Of a DNA stretch of 64,000 nt, positions 1 through 10,300 are shown piece after piece. Within the stretch, counting starts at the first letter, position 1. The number at the start of each line of letters is the position of its first letter. The stretch is from NCBI GenBank assembly GCA_965661345.1, contig CBFIDK010000001.1, forward strand, positions 186,001 to 250,000, read 5' to 3'. The DNA comes from GCA-2862585 sp965661345. Lineage in GTDB: Bacteria > Bacteroidota > Bacteroidia > Flavobacteriales > UBA7312. The notes below the pieces were generated by a model. It made no database searches and was not told the DNA's origin. It was given only the letters and a program-made list of their open reading frames with translations. The position numbers and the translations under genes were made by a program.

Positions 1-324
1 ATTCTCTGTGATATGGTCAATGGGGTAGGTTTTATCAACTTCTGTTTCAAGGTCAAAGGAAGGTGTTGTTGCTCCCAAAATAAATTTACCTGTGTATTCC
101 TTTTCTTGACTCTGAAAGTCGTTAATGCGTTTTGTGAATTTTCCTGTACAAACAATCAGTAAACCGTCCGCCAGTGGGTCAAGTGTTCCAGCATGACCGA
201 CTTTTATTTTTTTGACTTGCAAATGGGTTCTAAGAGTGTTTCGTATTTTTTTGACGGCATCAAATGATGTCCATCTCAGTGGTTTATTGACTAATAAAAG
301 ATGTCCTTCTAGAAAATCAACCAT
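1..324 (-). CDS. truB: tRNA pseudouridine(55) synthase TruB, N-terminal part
   Basis: The gene starts at the ATG ending at base 324 and runs off the left edge, so only the first 108 residues are visible. TruB makes pseudouridine 55 in the T loop of tRNAs. The family motif GHAGTLDPLA is at residues 43-52, with D49 as the expected catalytic aspartate, preceded by the conserved NKP and WTSFD stretch. Its ATG shares one base with the uppP stop codon (TAATG), so translation is probably coupled. It is the last visible gene of the ftsX-DUF3098-uppP-truB operon, an order common in Bacteroidota. The C-terminal part is outside the window. Confidence 0.93.
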   Translation of the reverse strand, partial: MVDFLEGHLLLVNKPLRWTSFDAVKKIRNTLRTHLQVKKIKVGHAGTLDPLADGLLIVCTGKFTKRINDFQSQEKEYTGKFILGATTPSFDLETEVDKTYPIDHITEN

Positions 325-1127
325 TAAAATATAGAAAATATAATTGCTAAGGCACCAACAGTAAAGCAATAGAAAGAGAAATACTTCAGCTGACTATTCT
401 TAACTAAGGAAATCATCCATTTACATGCCAATAAACCAGTAATAAATGCGGCAATAAATCCAGCTATTAATGGAATTAAAGTAGCACTTTCTGAAGATAT
501 TTCACCACTCATAATGTCTTTTGCCATTTTGCCCAAAATAAGAGGAACGACCATTAAGAATGAAAATCGTGCTGCTTTTTCTCTATCAATACCAAGCAAA
601 ACAGAAACCGATATCGTCGCGCCAGACCTTGAAATTCCTGGTAGAATAGCAATTGCTTGAGCGATTCCTATTAAAATTGAATTTGAAAAACTTACTTTTT
701 TGTTGGTGTTTTTCGCTTTGTCAGCAACATACAATAGCAAGCCTGTAAGTATAAGCATGCCGCCAACTAATAGAATCTGTCCGTTAAAAAGGCTGTCTAT
801 TTGCTCGTCAAAAATAAGCCCAACCAAAGCTGCGGGAATCATGGAGAGAATAATTTTTAATGAAAACTTAAACTCATTATTCCATTTAAATTGAAGTAGA
901 CCTTTAATAATTTCTCCGACTTCCTTACGAAATATATACAAGGTGCTAAATGCTGTTGCTGCATGAAGAACAACGGTCATGAGTAGATTTTGTTGAGGCA
1001 ATCCGCTATTCCCAAAATGCTTTAGAATGAATGCAGTAATTTCTAAATGACCACTACTGCTAACGGGTAAAAATTCAGTGAGTCCCTGAATAATTCCCAA
1101 TAGAATAGCAACAATAATTTTACTCAT
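324..1127 (-). CDS. uppP: Undecaprenyl-diphosphate phosphatase UppP (BacA)
   Basis: This is an integral membrane phosphatase that recycles undecaprenyl diphosphate to the lipid carrier used for peptidoglycan and polysaccharide export. The N-terminal motif QGLTEFLPVSSSGHLEI and the central PGISRSGATIS motif carry the family's catalytic Glu, His and Arg, and hydrophobic helices fill the rest. I place the start at MSKIIVAILLG (ATG at 1127); an in-frame ATG 36 nt upstream would lie well inside DUF3098 and adds a non-homologous leader. The chosen start overlaps the DUF3098 stop by 8 nt, which suggests translational coupling. Length is 267 aa, normal for the family. Confidence 0.95.
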   Translation of the reverse strand: MSKIIVAILLGIIQGLTEFLPVSSSGHLEITAFILKHFGNSGLPQQNLLMTVVLHAATAFSTLYIFRKEVGEIIKGLLQFKWNNEFKFSLKIILSMIPAALVGLIFDEQIDSLFNGQILLVGGMLILTGLLLYVADKAKNTNKKVSFSNSILIGIAQAIAILPGISRSGATISVSVLLGIDREKAARFSFLMVVPLILGKMAKDIMSGEISSESATLIPLIAGFIAAFITGLLACKWMISLVKNSQLKYFSFYCFTVGALAIIFSIF

Positions 1128-1341
1128 CTTTTGCTTTGTGAAGTATAGCAAAGACTTCAACAATAAATCCTGTTACAAGAAAAATTGTTGAAAGCGTAAG
1201 CCTTCTAAAATTAAAAATGGCATCGCTAAAAACTTCAGGGTCTTCAGACCCACCGCCACTCATTAAGATGTAACCACAAATGATGAGCAATACGCCCAAA
1301 ATCATTAATTGATAATTTCTTTTTCCAAAATTGAATTCCAT
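1120..1341 (-). CDS. DUF3098 family small membrane protein
   Basis: This 73-residue protein has two predicted membrane helices (about residues 11-29 and 47-67) joined by an acidic loop that contains a GGGSEDPEVF stretch. It matches the pattern of the DUF3098 family, found in Bacteroidota next to ftsX and uppP. No catalytic motif is visible and its function is unknown. It starts 3 nt after the ftsX stop and overlaps uppP by 8 nt, so it is made together with both. A role as an accessory to FtsX or to lipid-carrier recycling is only an inference from position. Confidence 0.8.
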   Translation of the reverse strand: MEFNFGKRNYQLMILGVLLIICGYILMSGGGSEDPEVFSDAIFNFRRLTLSTIFLVTGFIVEVFAILHKAKDE

Positions 1342-1344
1342 AGT

Positions 1345-2223
1345 TTAATGGTATAAATCGTTTTCGTTCATTTTAAGGTATTTGCCAACGGCAATGTTTG
1401 TAACTACCACGCTCATAAGCACTCCGAAGGCAATTATACCTACAAAAATAAGAACAATAGTATACATGTCTTGAAGAACTAGTAGTTCAGGCATTTCTTT
1501 GTGAAGACTAAACAACACTGAGATTAGTAACAACACCCCTATTAAGCCAGAAAAGACACCTTGAACAATGCCGCTTTTGAGGAATGGTTTTCTAACGAAT
1601 GAATTAGTAGCTCCAACGAGCTTCATGGTTCTAATGATAAAGCGTTTTGAATAAACGGTTAGTCTAATCGTATTATTTATGAGTGCAATAGCCACAATCA
1701 AAAGCAGAACGGAAAAAGAAACTAAAATCAGGGTCAGTTTTCTAACGTTAGAATTGATAGAATCTATCAAGTCTTTTTGAATTATAATTTCTTTGACTAT
1801 TTCGTTGCCTTCAATTTCTTTTTTAAGCGCATTAAAGTTTTGATCACTGGCGTATTCGGCATTTAGAAAAACTTCAATACTTGCAGACAAGGGGTTAAAG
1901 CCTAAAAAGGAAATAAAATCTTCGCCTAAATCACTTTCCAAAATCTTGGCAGCTTCGTCTTTACTTACAAAGCGACTGCTTTTTACCCATGGCGATGCGT
2001 CCAGATTTTTTTGAAGTTGAAAACGATCTACTTTCTTAATGTTATCGTTTAAAATAAGACTCAAGCCAACGTTTTCCTTGATGTAATTCGTGAGTCGGTT
2101 GGTATTAATGTAAATGAAGCCCATGCAACCGAGCATTAGCAACACTAAGGAAATACTCAACATAGTCGATAATGAGGACGTTCGGAGTTTTCGTTTAATG
2201 TGTCTTTCTTGTGCTTGTTTCAT
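1345..2223 (-). CDS. ftsX: Cell division permease-like protein FtsX
   Basis: FtsX partners the ATPase FtsE at the division site and transmits ATP hydrolysis to periplasmic peptidoglycan hydrolases. The 292-residue sequence has the expected layout: a cytoplasmic basic N-terminus, one membrane helix (about 20-42), a periplasmic domain with the SPWVKSSRFVSKDEA segment, then three C-terminal helices (about 164-186, 222-242 and 256-276). The cytoplasmic stretch NNTIRLTVYSKRFIIRTMKL after helix 2 is a typical FtsX signature. It heads the ftsX-DUF3098-uppP-truB operon and is divergent from leuS. A near-consensus -7 box TACCTTAG lies at 2232-2239 on the minus strand. No ftsE is next to it. Confidence 0.93.
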   Translation of the reverse strand: MKQAQERHIKRKLRTSSLSTMLSISLVLLMLGCMGFIYINTNRLTNYIKENVGLSLILNDNIKKVDRFQLQKNLDASPWVKSSRFVSKDEAAKILESDLGEDFISFLGFNPLSASIEVFLNAEYASDQNFNALKKEIEGNEIVKEIIIQKDLIDSINSNVRKLTLILVSFSVLLLIVAIALINNTIRLTVYSKRFIIRTMKLVGATNSFVRKPFLKSGIVQGVFSGLIGVLLLISVLFSLHKEMPELLVLQDMYTIVLIFVGIIAFGVLMSVVVTNIAVGKYLKMNENDLYH

Positions 2224-2271
2224 TACGTTTGCTAAGGTAATAATTTTTGGTGCTTAGTTGAGACGATTGAT

Positions 2272-2279
2272 TAACTTTG
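2272..2279 (+). promoter_or_regulatory. Bacteroidota -7 box for leuS
   Basis: TAACTTTG matches the consensus TAnnTTTG exactly. A TTTG at 2246-2249 lies 22 nt upstream, in the range for the -33 element. The box ends 20 nt before the ATG at 2300, which also argues against the in-frame TTG at 2258 as the leuS start. Confidence 0.6.
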
Positions 2280-2299
2280 CTCGTAAATTATTTTTTGTA

Positions 2300-5071
2300 A
2301 TGGATTACGATTTTAATAGCATTGAACAAAAGTGGCAAGATAATTGGAGAAAATCCAAAACTTATAAAGTAGACGAAGTCGCTGACAAGCCGAAGTTTTA
2401 CGTCTTGGATATGTTTCCTTACCCTTCAGGCGCAGGCTTGCACGTTGGTCATCCACTAGGTTATATAGCCTCAGATATTTATGCGCGCTATAAAAAACAC
2501 AATGGGTTTAATGTGTTACATCCTATGGGTTACGATTCTTTTGGACTTCCTGCCGAGCAATACGCTATTCAAACTGGCCAACACCCAGCCATTACAACAG
2601 CCAATAATATCAACAGATACAGAGAGCAACTTGATAAAATTGGATTTTCTTACGATTGGGATAGAGAAGTGCGCACATCAGATCCCAATTATTATAAATG
2701 GACACAATGGATTTTTAAGCAATTATTCAATTCATATTATTCCTTAACTGAAGATAAAGCCAAGCCAATTGAGGAATTAATCCAAATGTTTGCAGAAAGC
2801 GGAAACGAAGGGGTTTATGCTGCTTGTGATGAAGATACACCTTCCTTTACTTCCGAAAAATGGCTCAGCTTTTCAGAGAAAGAAAAAGAAGACATTTTAC
2901 AAAAATATCGCCTTACATTTTTATCTGAAAGCTGGGTGAATTGGTGCGAAGGGCTTGGAACTGTTCTGGCCAATGATGAGGTTAAAGACGGACGCTCGGA
3001 GAGAGGAAATTTCCCAGTAGAGCAAAAGTTAATGAAGCAGTGGTCAATGCGAATTACGGCATATGCTGAACGATTGTTAACCTCCTTAGACTCTTTAGAC
3101 TGGAGCGATTCTATTAAAGAAATTCAACGGAATTGGATTGGCAAATCAAAAGGCGCTTCAGTATCTTTCAAGGTCGATGGCTTTGAGCATTCAATAGATG
3201 TTTTTACTACTCGTCCTGATACTATTTTTGGAGTAACGTTTATGGTATTAGCGCCGGAGCACGACTTAGTCAATACCATCACATCACCAGAGCAAAAAGA
3301 AGAAATTGAAAATTATTGTCACTTAGCAGCTTTAAAATCTGAAAGAGATAGGCAAGCAGATGTCAAAACCGTAAGTGGAGCCTTTACGGGAGCCTATGCT
3401 GTTCATCCATTTACCAATGAGCGAATACCAATATGGATTGGCGATTATGTTTTAGCTTCCTACGGTACGGGTGCTGTAATGGCCGTTCCTTGTGGTGACC
3501 AGAGGGACTGGAATTTTGCGTCTCACTTTGGTATCGACATTAAAAATATTTTTAAAGACACTGACATAAGTGAAGGGGCTAACGAAGATAAATCCGCTGT
3601 TCTAGAAAATTCTGATTTTTTATCAGCATTAAGCTTTAGCGAAGCCACTCAAAAAGTTATCGATGCACTTGAGGAAAAAAGTGTTGGAGAAGGAAAAATT
3701 AATTTCAGACTTAGAGATGCTATTTTCAGTCGACAACGGTATTGGGGAGAGCCTTTTCCAATCTTTTATGAAGACGGAATAGCGAAAGCGACACCCACAA
3801 ACGACTGTATAGAATTACCACCAGTCGATAAATATCTCCCAACAGAACAAGGTGAGCCACCTCTTGCCAGAGCCAATAAGAACGATTGGAATATTTCTCA
3901 TGGTGAACGCATGGAATACAATACAATGCCAGGTTGGGCAGGTTCTTCGTGGTACTTTTTGAGGTACATGGATCCTAAAAATGAAGACGAATTTGTATCC
4001 AAAGAAAAGGCTGATTATTGGGGGCAAGTAGACCTATACATAGGTGGTGCAGAACACGCCGTTGGGCATTTACTGTATTCACGGTTTTGGACAAAATTTT
4101 TATACGACAGAGGCTTTATTAGCTTTGATGAGCCTTTCAAGAAAATGATTAACCAAGGGATGATATTAGGCCGTTCTAGTTTTGTGTACCGAATAAATGA
4201 CACCAATACGTTTGTAAGTTTCGACAAACGAAAAGACTATAAGTGCAGTAGACTTCACGTTGATATCAATTTTGTGAACAATGATATTTTAGATATTGAA
4301 GCCTTCAAAAATTGGAGAGAAGAATTCAAAGATGCAGAATTCATTTTGAACGATGACGGTCAGTACCTCTGTGGTTTTGAGGTGGAAAAAATGTCAAAAT
4401 CAAAATATAATGTTCAAACGCCAGACGAATTAGTCGAAAAATTTGGAGCCGATACTCTGAGAATGTACGAAATGTTTTTAGGTCCACTCGAGCAATTCAA
4501 GCCTTGGGACACGAAAGGCATAAATGGAGTTCATAATTTTCTCAGAAAGTTTTGGCGTTTAGCCCACGATAGTAACAACGATTTTAAAGTCAATTCATCG
4601 GAGCCTAGCAAGGACGAATTAAAAGCACTTCACAAGTGCATTAAAAAAGTGACAGAAGACATAGAAAGGCACTCTTTCAATACCGTAGTAAGTACCCTAA
4701 TGATAGCAGTAAATGAGCTAAGCGACTTGAAGAGCAACAATAAAGCAATCATTTCTGAACTCCTTATTTTAATTTCGCCTTACGCCCCTCACTTTGCCGA
4801 GGAGCTTTGGCAAAAGTTGGGAAATACAGAATCTATTACCATCGCAAAATGGCCACAGTTTGATGAAATCCATTTGAAAGAAGACGCCTTCACTTATCCA
4901 GTTTCTTTTAATGGAAAAATGCGTTTTACAATGGATTTATCTGCTGAACTGAGTAAGGAAGATATAGAAAAAGCCGTACTAGCTTTTGACAAAACCATTC
5001 AATATTTGGAAGGTAAAAGTCCGAAGCGAGTAATAATAGTACCAAAGAAAATAGTTAATATCGTAATATGA
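2300..5071 (+). CDS. leuS: Leucine--tRNA ligase
   Basis: This class I aminoacyl-tRNA synthetase charges tRNA-Leu. The HIGH-type motif HVGH is at residues 48-51 within PYPSGAGLHVGHPLGYIASD, and KMSKS is at residues 697-701. Between them lies the CP1 editing domain, with the conserved TTRPDTIFGVTFMVLAPEH stretch. An anticodon-binding domain follows KMSKS. Length is 923 aa, normal for bacterial LeuRS with the insertions usual in Bacteroidota. I chose the ATG at 2300 (MDYDFNSIEQKWQ), because an upstream TTG at 2258 would place the -7 promoter box inside the gene. It is divergent from ftsX. Confidence 0.97.
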   Translation: MDYDFNSIEQKWQDNWRKSKTYKVDEVADKPKFYVLDMFPYPSGAGLHVGHPLGYIASDIYARYKKHNGFNVLHPMGYDSFGLPAEQYAIQTGQHPAITTANNINRYREQLDKIGFSYDWDREVRTSDPNYYKWTQWIFKQLFNSYYSLTEDKAKPIEELIQMFAESGNEGVYAACDEDTPSFTSEKWLSFSEKEKEDILQKYRLTFLSESWVNWCEGLGTVLANDEVKDGRSERGNFPVEQKLMKQWSMRITAYAERLLTSLDSLDWSDSIKEIQRNWIGKSKGASVSFKVDGFEHSIDVFTTRPDTIFGVTFMVLAPEHDLVNTITSPEQKEEIENYCHLAALKSERDRQADVKTVSGAFTGAYAVHPFTNERIPIWIGDYVLASYGTGAVMAVPCGDQRDWNFASHFGIDIKNIFKDTDISEGANEDKSAVLENSDFLSALSFSEATQKVIDALEEKSVGEGKINFRLRDAIFSRQRYWGEPFPIFYEDGIAKATPTNDCIELPPVDKYLPTEQGEPPLARANKNDWNISHGERMEYNTMPGWAGSSWYFLRYMDPKNEDEFVSKEKADYWGQVDLYIGGAEHAVGHLLYSRFWTKFLYDRGFISFDEPFKKMINQGMILGRSSFVYRINDTNTFVSFDKRKDYKCSRLHVDINFVNNDILDIEAFKNWREEFKDAEFILNDDGQYLCGFEVEKMSKSKYNVQTPDELVEKFGADTLRMYEMFLGPLEQFKPWDTKGINGVHNFLRKFWRLAHDSNNDFKVNSSEPSKDELKALHKCIKKVTEDIERHSFNTVVSTLMIAVNELSDLKSNNKAIISELLILISPYAPHFAEELWQKLGNTESITIAKWPQFDEIHLKEDAFTYPVSFNGKMRFTMDLSAELSKEDIEKAVLAFDKTIQYLEGKSPKRVIIVPKKIVNIVI

Positions 5072-5125
5072 TTTTAAACATACCCTAGGCAGTATTAAAC
5101 TATTATATATGCAAAAAAATAACTC

Positions 5126-6121
5126 ATGGAATTAACAAAAGAGATTAAGGAAAAATTAGAGAAATTAGATAAAAAATACGCTTCAATAGGTCAAGATTTA
5201 CCTGCATATCTTGATGGATTGTTGTATGCAAATCCGTTGCATTATTGGGACTATACCTACGTTGATACGCTTTTAAGCTTGCAGCATCCCAAGACTGATT
5301 TTCCTGATGAACAAATTTTTATCATTTATCATCAAATCACGGAATTGTATTTCAAACTTGCCTTATTAGAGTTAGACCAAATTTCTAATAATGGGAAGAA
5401 AATGTCTGAAGATGGGAGAGATTTGGGTTGGAACGAAACTCTAAGCCCAGACTTTTTTGTTGAACGACTCAAGCGAATAAACAGTTATTTTGAAGTACTG
5501 ACCAGTTCTTTTGGCATTATGGTCAATGGAATGGAAAAGGATCAGTTCTTAAAATTCAGAATGTCTCTTTTACCGTCAAGTGGTTTTCAATCGGCACAAT
5601 ACCGTCTTATAGAAATCTCGTGTTCACACCTTATTAACCTAACGGACAAAGAACAACGTGAAAATTTAAAAGGTGCTAGCATTGAAGAAATGGCCCAGCA
5701 CTTTTATTGGAAGGATGGCGCTGTTGATGTAAAGACCGGTAAAAAAACCTTGATGCTGGAGAATTTTGAGAAAAAATACATGGCTCAATTTATTGAAAGA
5801 GCTAACCGATTCAAAGACAAAAACCTCATGGCTAAATATCAACAATTGAGTGTTGAAGAACAGCAGCATGAAGACTTGATACATCAACTTCGTTTGTTAG
5901 ATTTGAATGTTAATGTCAATTGGCCTTTGGTTCATTATAAATCAGCCGTTAGGTACTTATCCTCAGGCAAAGAAGACATTGACGCAACAGGTGGAACGAA
6001 TTGGCAAAAATATTTACCGCCACGTTTTCAAAAACGAATATTCTTCCCAGAGTTGTGGACCGAAGATGAAATAATTAATTGGGGAAGGCAATGGGTTGTT
6101 AAGGCCCTCAGCGAAAGTTAA
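5126..6121 (+). CDS. Tryptophan 2,3-dioxygenase family protein
   Basis: Members are heme enzymes that oxidise L-tryptophan to N-formylkynurenine, the first step of the kynurenine pathway. The helix YHQITELYFKL at residues 68-78 contains the conserved active-site His (H69) and substrate-pocket residues of the family. LGWNETLSPDFFVERLKRIN and the SSGFQSAQYR segment are also typical. Length is 331 aa, longer than many proteobacterial TDOs but usual for the Bacteroidota group. It lies 54 nt after leuS and 8 nt before an M23 peptidase gene, with no other kynurenine-pathway gene in the window. Substrate specificity of this subgroup is assumed from homology. Confidence 0.85.
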   Translation: MELTKEIKEKLEKLDKKYASIGQDLPAYLDGLLYANPLHYWDYTYVDTLLSLQHPKTDFPDEQIFIIYHQITELYFKLALLELDQISNNGKKMSEDGRDLGWNETLSPDFFVERLKRINSYFEVLTSSFGIMVNGMEKDQFLKFRMSLLPSSGFQSAQYRLIEISCSHLINLTDKEQRENLKGASIEEMAQHFYWKDGAVDVKTGKKTLMLENFEKKYMAQFIERANRFKDKNLMAKYQQLSVEEQQHEDLIHQLRLLDLNVNVNWPLVHYKSAVRYLSSGKEDIDATGGTNWQKYLPPRFQKRIFFPELWTEDEIINWGRQWVVKALSES

Positions 6122-6129
6122 AATTAAGG

Positions 6130-7359
6130 ATGACAAAAACACAAGTTAAATTAGGCTTACTTGGATTAGTAACGTGTATTTTGTTTGTGCTTTTTAACTC
6201 CAATTCTATTGAAGCAGAATCCTCTGCGCCCAGTATTTTTGAATACGGCATTTGTGTTGACTCGTTCATGGTTGTTAAAGGTCAAGTTGAAGTCGGTCAA
6301 ACATTAGGCGCAATCTTGTACCTAAATCATATAAATCACGGAAAAATAGATCAAATTGTAAGGGCTTCTAAAGGCATTTTTGACTTTAGAAAAGTTAAAG
6401 CGGGCAAAGATTATACCGTTATATGTTCTGACGACTCCATTCAAAAAGCAAAATATTTTATTTACGAAACATCGAATACCGACTATGTCGTCTTTGACAT
6501 TAGAGATACCATAAAAGTATATACTGGTCAAAAGGAAGTAGAAGTAAGGCTAAAAGAATCCAGTGGAATTATTGAATCATCCTTATGGAACGCCTTGGTA
6601 AATAACAATATGAGCCCTGCTTTGGTGATGGAACTTTCAGCCATATATGCCTGGACCATAGATTTCTTTAGAATACAGAAAGGCGATTATTTTAAAATCA
6701 TTTATGAAGAACGTTTTGTAGAAGGGGAGTTTGTAGGGATAGGACGTGTCTATGCTGCTTTATTCAATCATGCAAATGAAGATTTTTACGCCTTTTATTT
6801 CGAGGAGGAAGAAAACTATGGCGACTATTTTGACGAAGAAGGCGGTGCATTAAGGAAAGCTTTTCTGAGAGCGCCACTTAACTATTCACGCATAAGCTCT
6901 AAGTTCAGTAAACGAAGAAAGCATCCTGTAACAGGTCGGGTAAAAGCCCATTTAGGAACAGATTATGCTGCTCCAACAGGAACGCCAATATTGTCTACTG
7001 CCAACGGAACCGTCACCGAAGCGCGGTACAAAAGAAACAATGGTAATTATGTAAAAGTTCGTCACAACAGTACCTACAGCACCCAGTATTTACACATGTC
7101 AAAAATAAAATCTGGCATTCGTCCAGGAGTCTATGTAAAACAAGGTGATGTTATCGGTTACGTAGGAAGCACAGGCCTGGCTACTGGCCCACACGTCTGT
7201 TACCGTTTTTGGAAAAATGGCAGACAAGTTGATCCATACAAACAAAAACTTCCTCCTTCAAAACCAGTTAAAAAGGAAAACAGAGCAGAATTTGATAGTG
7301 TAAAAGACAGTTTGATGAATGTGTTAGTAGGGATTCCTACTGATTTTTTAATTCCTTAG
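6130..7359 (+). CDS. M23 family peptidase with Cys in place of a zinc His
   Basis: M23 peptidases cleave cross-bridges or peptide stems in peptidoglycan. An N-terminal membrane or signal helix (about residues 7-24) sends the protein across the inner membrane. The long middle part (about 35-240) resembles the OapA/LysM-like region of cell-wall endopeptidases. The catalytic domain is at about 255-375. H274 and D278 form the HxxxD motif (HLGTD), H322 lies in YLHM, and the second motif reads GPHVCYRF, so H355 is kept but the usual zinc-binding second His of HxH is C357. Cys could still bind zinc. The same variant occurs, as far as I recall, in other Bacteroidota homologues, so it is probably functional. 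The gene lies 8 nt after the dioxygenase. Confidence 0.88.
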   Translation: MTKTQVKLGLLGLVTCILFVLFNSNSIEAESSAPSIFEYGICVDSFMVVKGQVEVGQTLGAILYLNHINHGKIDQIVRASKGIFDFRKVKAGKDYTVICSDDSIQKAKYFIYETSNTDYVVFDIRDTIKVYTGQKEVEVRLKESSGIIESSLWNALVNNNMSPALVMELSAIYAWTIDFFRIQKGDYFKIIYEERFVEGEFVGIGRVYAALFNHANEDFYAFYFEEEENYGDYFDEEGGALRKAFLRAPLNYSRISSKFSKRRKHPVTGRVKAHLGTDYAAPTGTPILSTANGTVTEARYKRNNGNYVKVRHNSTYSTQYLHMSKIKSGIRPGVYVKQGDVIGYVGSTGLATGPHVCYRFWKNGRQVDPYKQKLPPSKPVKKENRAEFDSVKDSLMNVLVGIPTDFLIP

Positions 7360-7377
7360 ATTCCCTATCTTTACCCT

Positions 7378-10300
7378 ATGAGGGGAATTCTAATTTTCTT
7401 ATTTTTTTATTCGTGGACGTCTTTCGCTCAAACTCTTTTTTTTATTGAAAATAAGGGACAATGGGAAGCTCCGATTGAATCAAAGATAGATGTAGCAAAT
7501 GGCGCATTATTTTTAGAGAAAAATGCGTTGACCTTTAATTTTGTTGATGCTACCTTTTTTAGTCACCAACATCAAGCAATTCCACAGAGCGACAGCCTAT
7601 CTGCCCATGCCTATCGTTGGCAGTTTTTGAAAGCAAATACGCCTACATTATCGTACTCCAAACCCCTTCAAGGCACACACAATTATTTTAGACACGACAA
7701 AAGCTTTTCCAACTTAAAAAAATACCAAAGAGTAACCTATAATGAGCTGTATGACGGAATAGATTATACCATATACACCTATGGCGACGGATTAAAATAC
7801 GATTGGATAGTGCGTCCAAATGCCAAACCATCCGACATAAAAATGAGTGTGGAAGGGATTGACCAAATTGAATTAAGAGATGGCCGATTGCTAATGCACA
7901 CATCATTAACCCTTATTGCCGAAGAGCGTCCCTATGCCTATCAGTGGATTAACAATGAAAAAGTAGACGTTAAGTGTCAATTTAAGTTGAAAAATAATAA
8001 ACTTTCTTTTGAATTTCCAGAGGGTTACAACACCAATTACGAATTAATAATTGACCCTGAAATGATATTCTCTTCCTATTCAGGATCGATAGCAGATAAC
8101 TTCGGCTATACTGCAACCTATGACGATTTCGGCTTTTTATATGCCGGAGGAACGGCATACAACATTGGCTATCCCATAACTGTTGGTGCTTATCAAACCG
8201 CATACGAAGGGGGCGTTGTAGGAAATGATGTTGTTTTAACGAAATACGACACAACAGGTTCATTTTTAATTTACTCTACATATTTAGGTGGCTCTGGCGA
8301 TGAGGTGCCGCATAGTCTTATAGTTTACGAAAACGAATTGTTTGTATTGGGGACTACAGGCTCATCCGATTTTCCAGTAACTGCAACTGCTTTTGACAAC
8401 TCGTTTAATGGTGGTCAAGCCTTGGCGGTGAATGGCGTAGGAATAAACTACACCAATGGTTGTGACATCTTTGTTAGTCGATTAAATGCTGACGGAACGG
8501 ATCTTTTATCTTCTACCTTTTTAGGAGGAACCAATAACGATGGGTTCAATAGTTCTCTAACGTTGAGGTATAATTATGCCGATCAAATGCGTGGGGAAAT
8601 TGACATTGACAGCGAAGGAAATTGCTATATAGCATCTTCCACCTTTTCCAATGATTTTCCTATTGTAAACAACCTTATTCAACCGGCTAATAACGGGGGG
8701 CAAGATGGAATAGTAGTAAAAATGGATAAGTCCTTAGAAAATATACTATGGAGTTCGTATTGGGGAGGAAGTAGCGACGATGCTCTATATTCTTTAGCCT
8801 TTGATGAAAACGATAATATCTATGCGGCAGGCGGAACGTCATCAAACAATTTGTACACCTCTCCTACGGCATATGCTCCCAACTATTTGGGCGGAAGTGT
8901 AGATGCTTTTGTGACGCATTTTTCCAGTACAGGGCAAGATGTTTTAAACTCTACTTTCTTTGGTTCCGATGAGTACGACCAATCGTATTTCATAGAACTT
9001 GATAGAGATGGAAAAGTCTATCTTTTTGGGCAAAGTTTAGCAACAAACAATACACTTGTTTTTAATGCAGTATTTTCACAACCCAACAGTGGGCAGTTTG
9101 TGTGTAAGCTAAATTCGGAATTATCTACATTAGAATTTTCTACAGTATTTGGTTCGGGTAGTGGCGGTATTGACATTTCGCCAACAGCCTTTTTGGTGGA
9201 CGCTTGCAATCGAATATACTGTTCTGGTTGGGGAGGAGCTACAAACGATGCTACAAACCTAGGTCCTGGAGGCAGTACTACAGATTTGGCAACTACTTTT
9301 GATGCCTTTCAATCCACCACGGACGGCAGTGATTTTTACCTCATTATTTTTGAAGATAACGCCAACACCTTGTCTTACGCTTCATTTTTTGGTGGCGACC
9401 AAGCTGAAGAACACGTAGATGGAGGTACCAGTCGCTTTGATAAAAAAGGAATAGTTTACCAATCTGTTTGTGCAGGTTGTGGTGGATTTTCAGATTTTCC
9501 CACGACCGAAAACGCCTATTCATCAACCAATGGGGCATATTGTAATAATGCTGTATTTAAGTTTGACCCAGATTTTCCCCTTACCGTCGCTAATTTCTTT
9601 GCGCCTACACTAAGCTGTGATTGGGAAGTTTCTTTTGATAATTTAAGCCTTGGCGATAACAACTCGTATTTTTGGGATTTTGGCGATGGAAGTACATCTA
9701 CTGAAGTTAGCCCCACACATAATTACACCGCTGAAGGAGAATACGAAATCACTCTTATTTCGAACGACCCAATAAGCTGTAATTTATCAGATACGATTAG
9801 AAAAAACATCACCATAGATAAAAATCAATTTTCAGAGCAAAGCGAATTATTTATTTGTAAAGACGATTCGGTATTTTTAAACCCTGCCACTCAAGCCGAT
9901 TTTGTTTACCAATGGTTTCCTGCCACTGGTTTAGAAAATAACTTTGGCATAGCCACGAACGCCTCACCAAGTACGACTACCGAATATTTTTTGATAGGTC
10001 AGTTTGGCAATTGCTACGATAGTATTAGGCAACTTATAGAGGTTAGAGAAGTTGATTTGCTATATAGTTCTCAGGCTGAAATCTGTGGCGCGCCAATTTA
10101 TCTGACAGCATCGGTAAACGATTCAACAGTATTGAGTTGGTCTACATCGGCAGACTTTAGCAATAGCGTACAACAAGACAGTCTCTTGGTTTCATCTATT
10201 GGAACCTATTATATAAAAGCAAGCAAAGAGGGTTGTGAAGAAACAGCTTCAGTAGATGTAGTATTATCAGACGATTGTTGTACTGAGGAAAACATTAGTA

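Noticed and set aside
1128..1163. Longer start for uppP at 1163
   Set aside because: It would lie well inside DUF3098, and the extra residues do not resemble the family N-terminus.
2258..2299. TTG start adding 14 residues to leuS
   Set aside because: The -7 promoter box at 2272-2279 would lie inside the gene, and homologues begin at the ATG at 2300.
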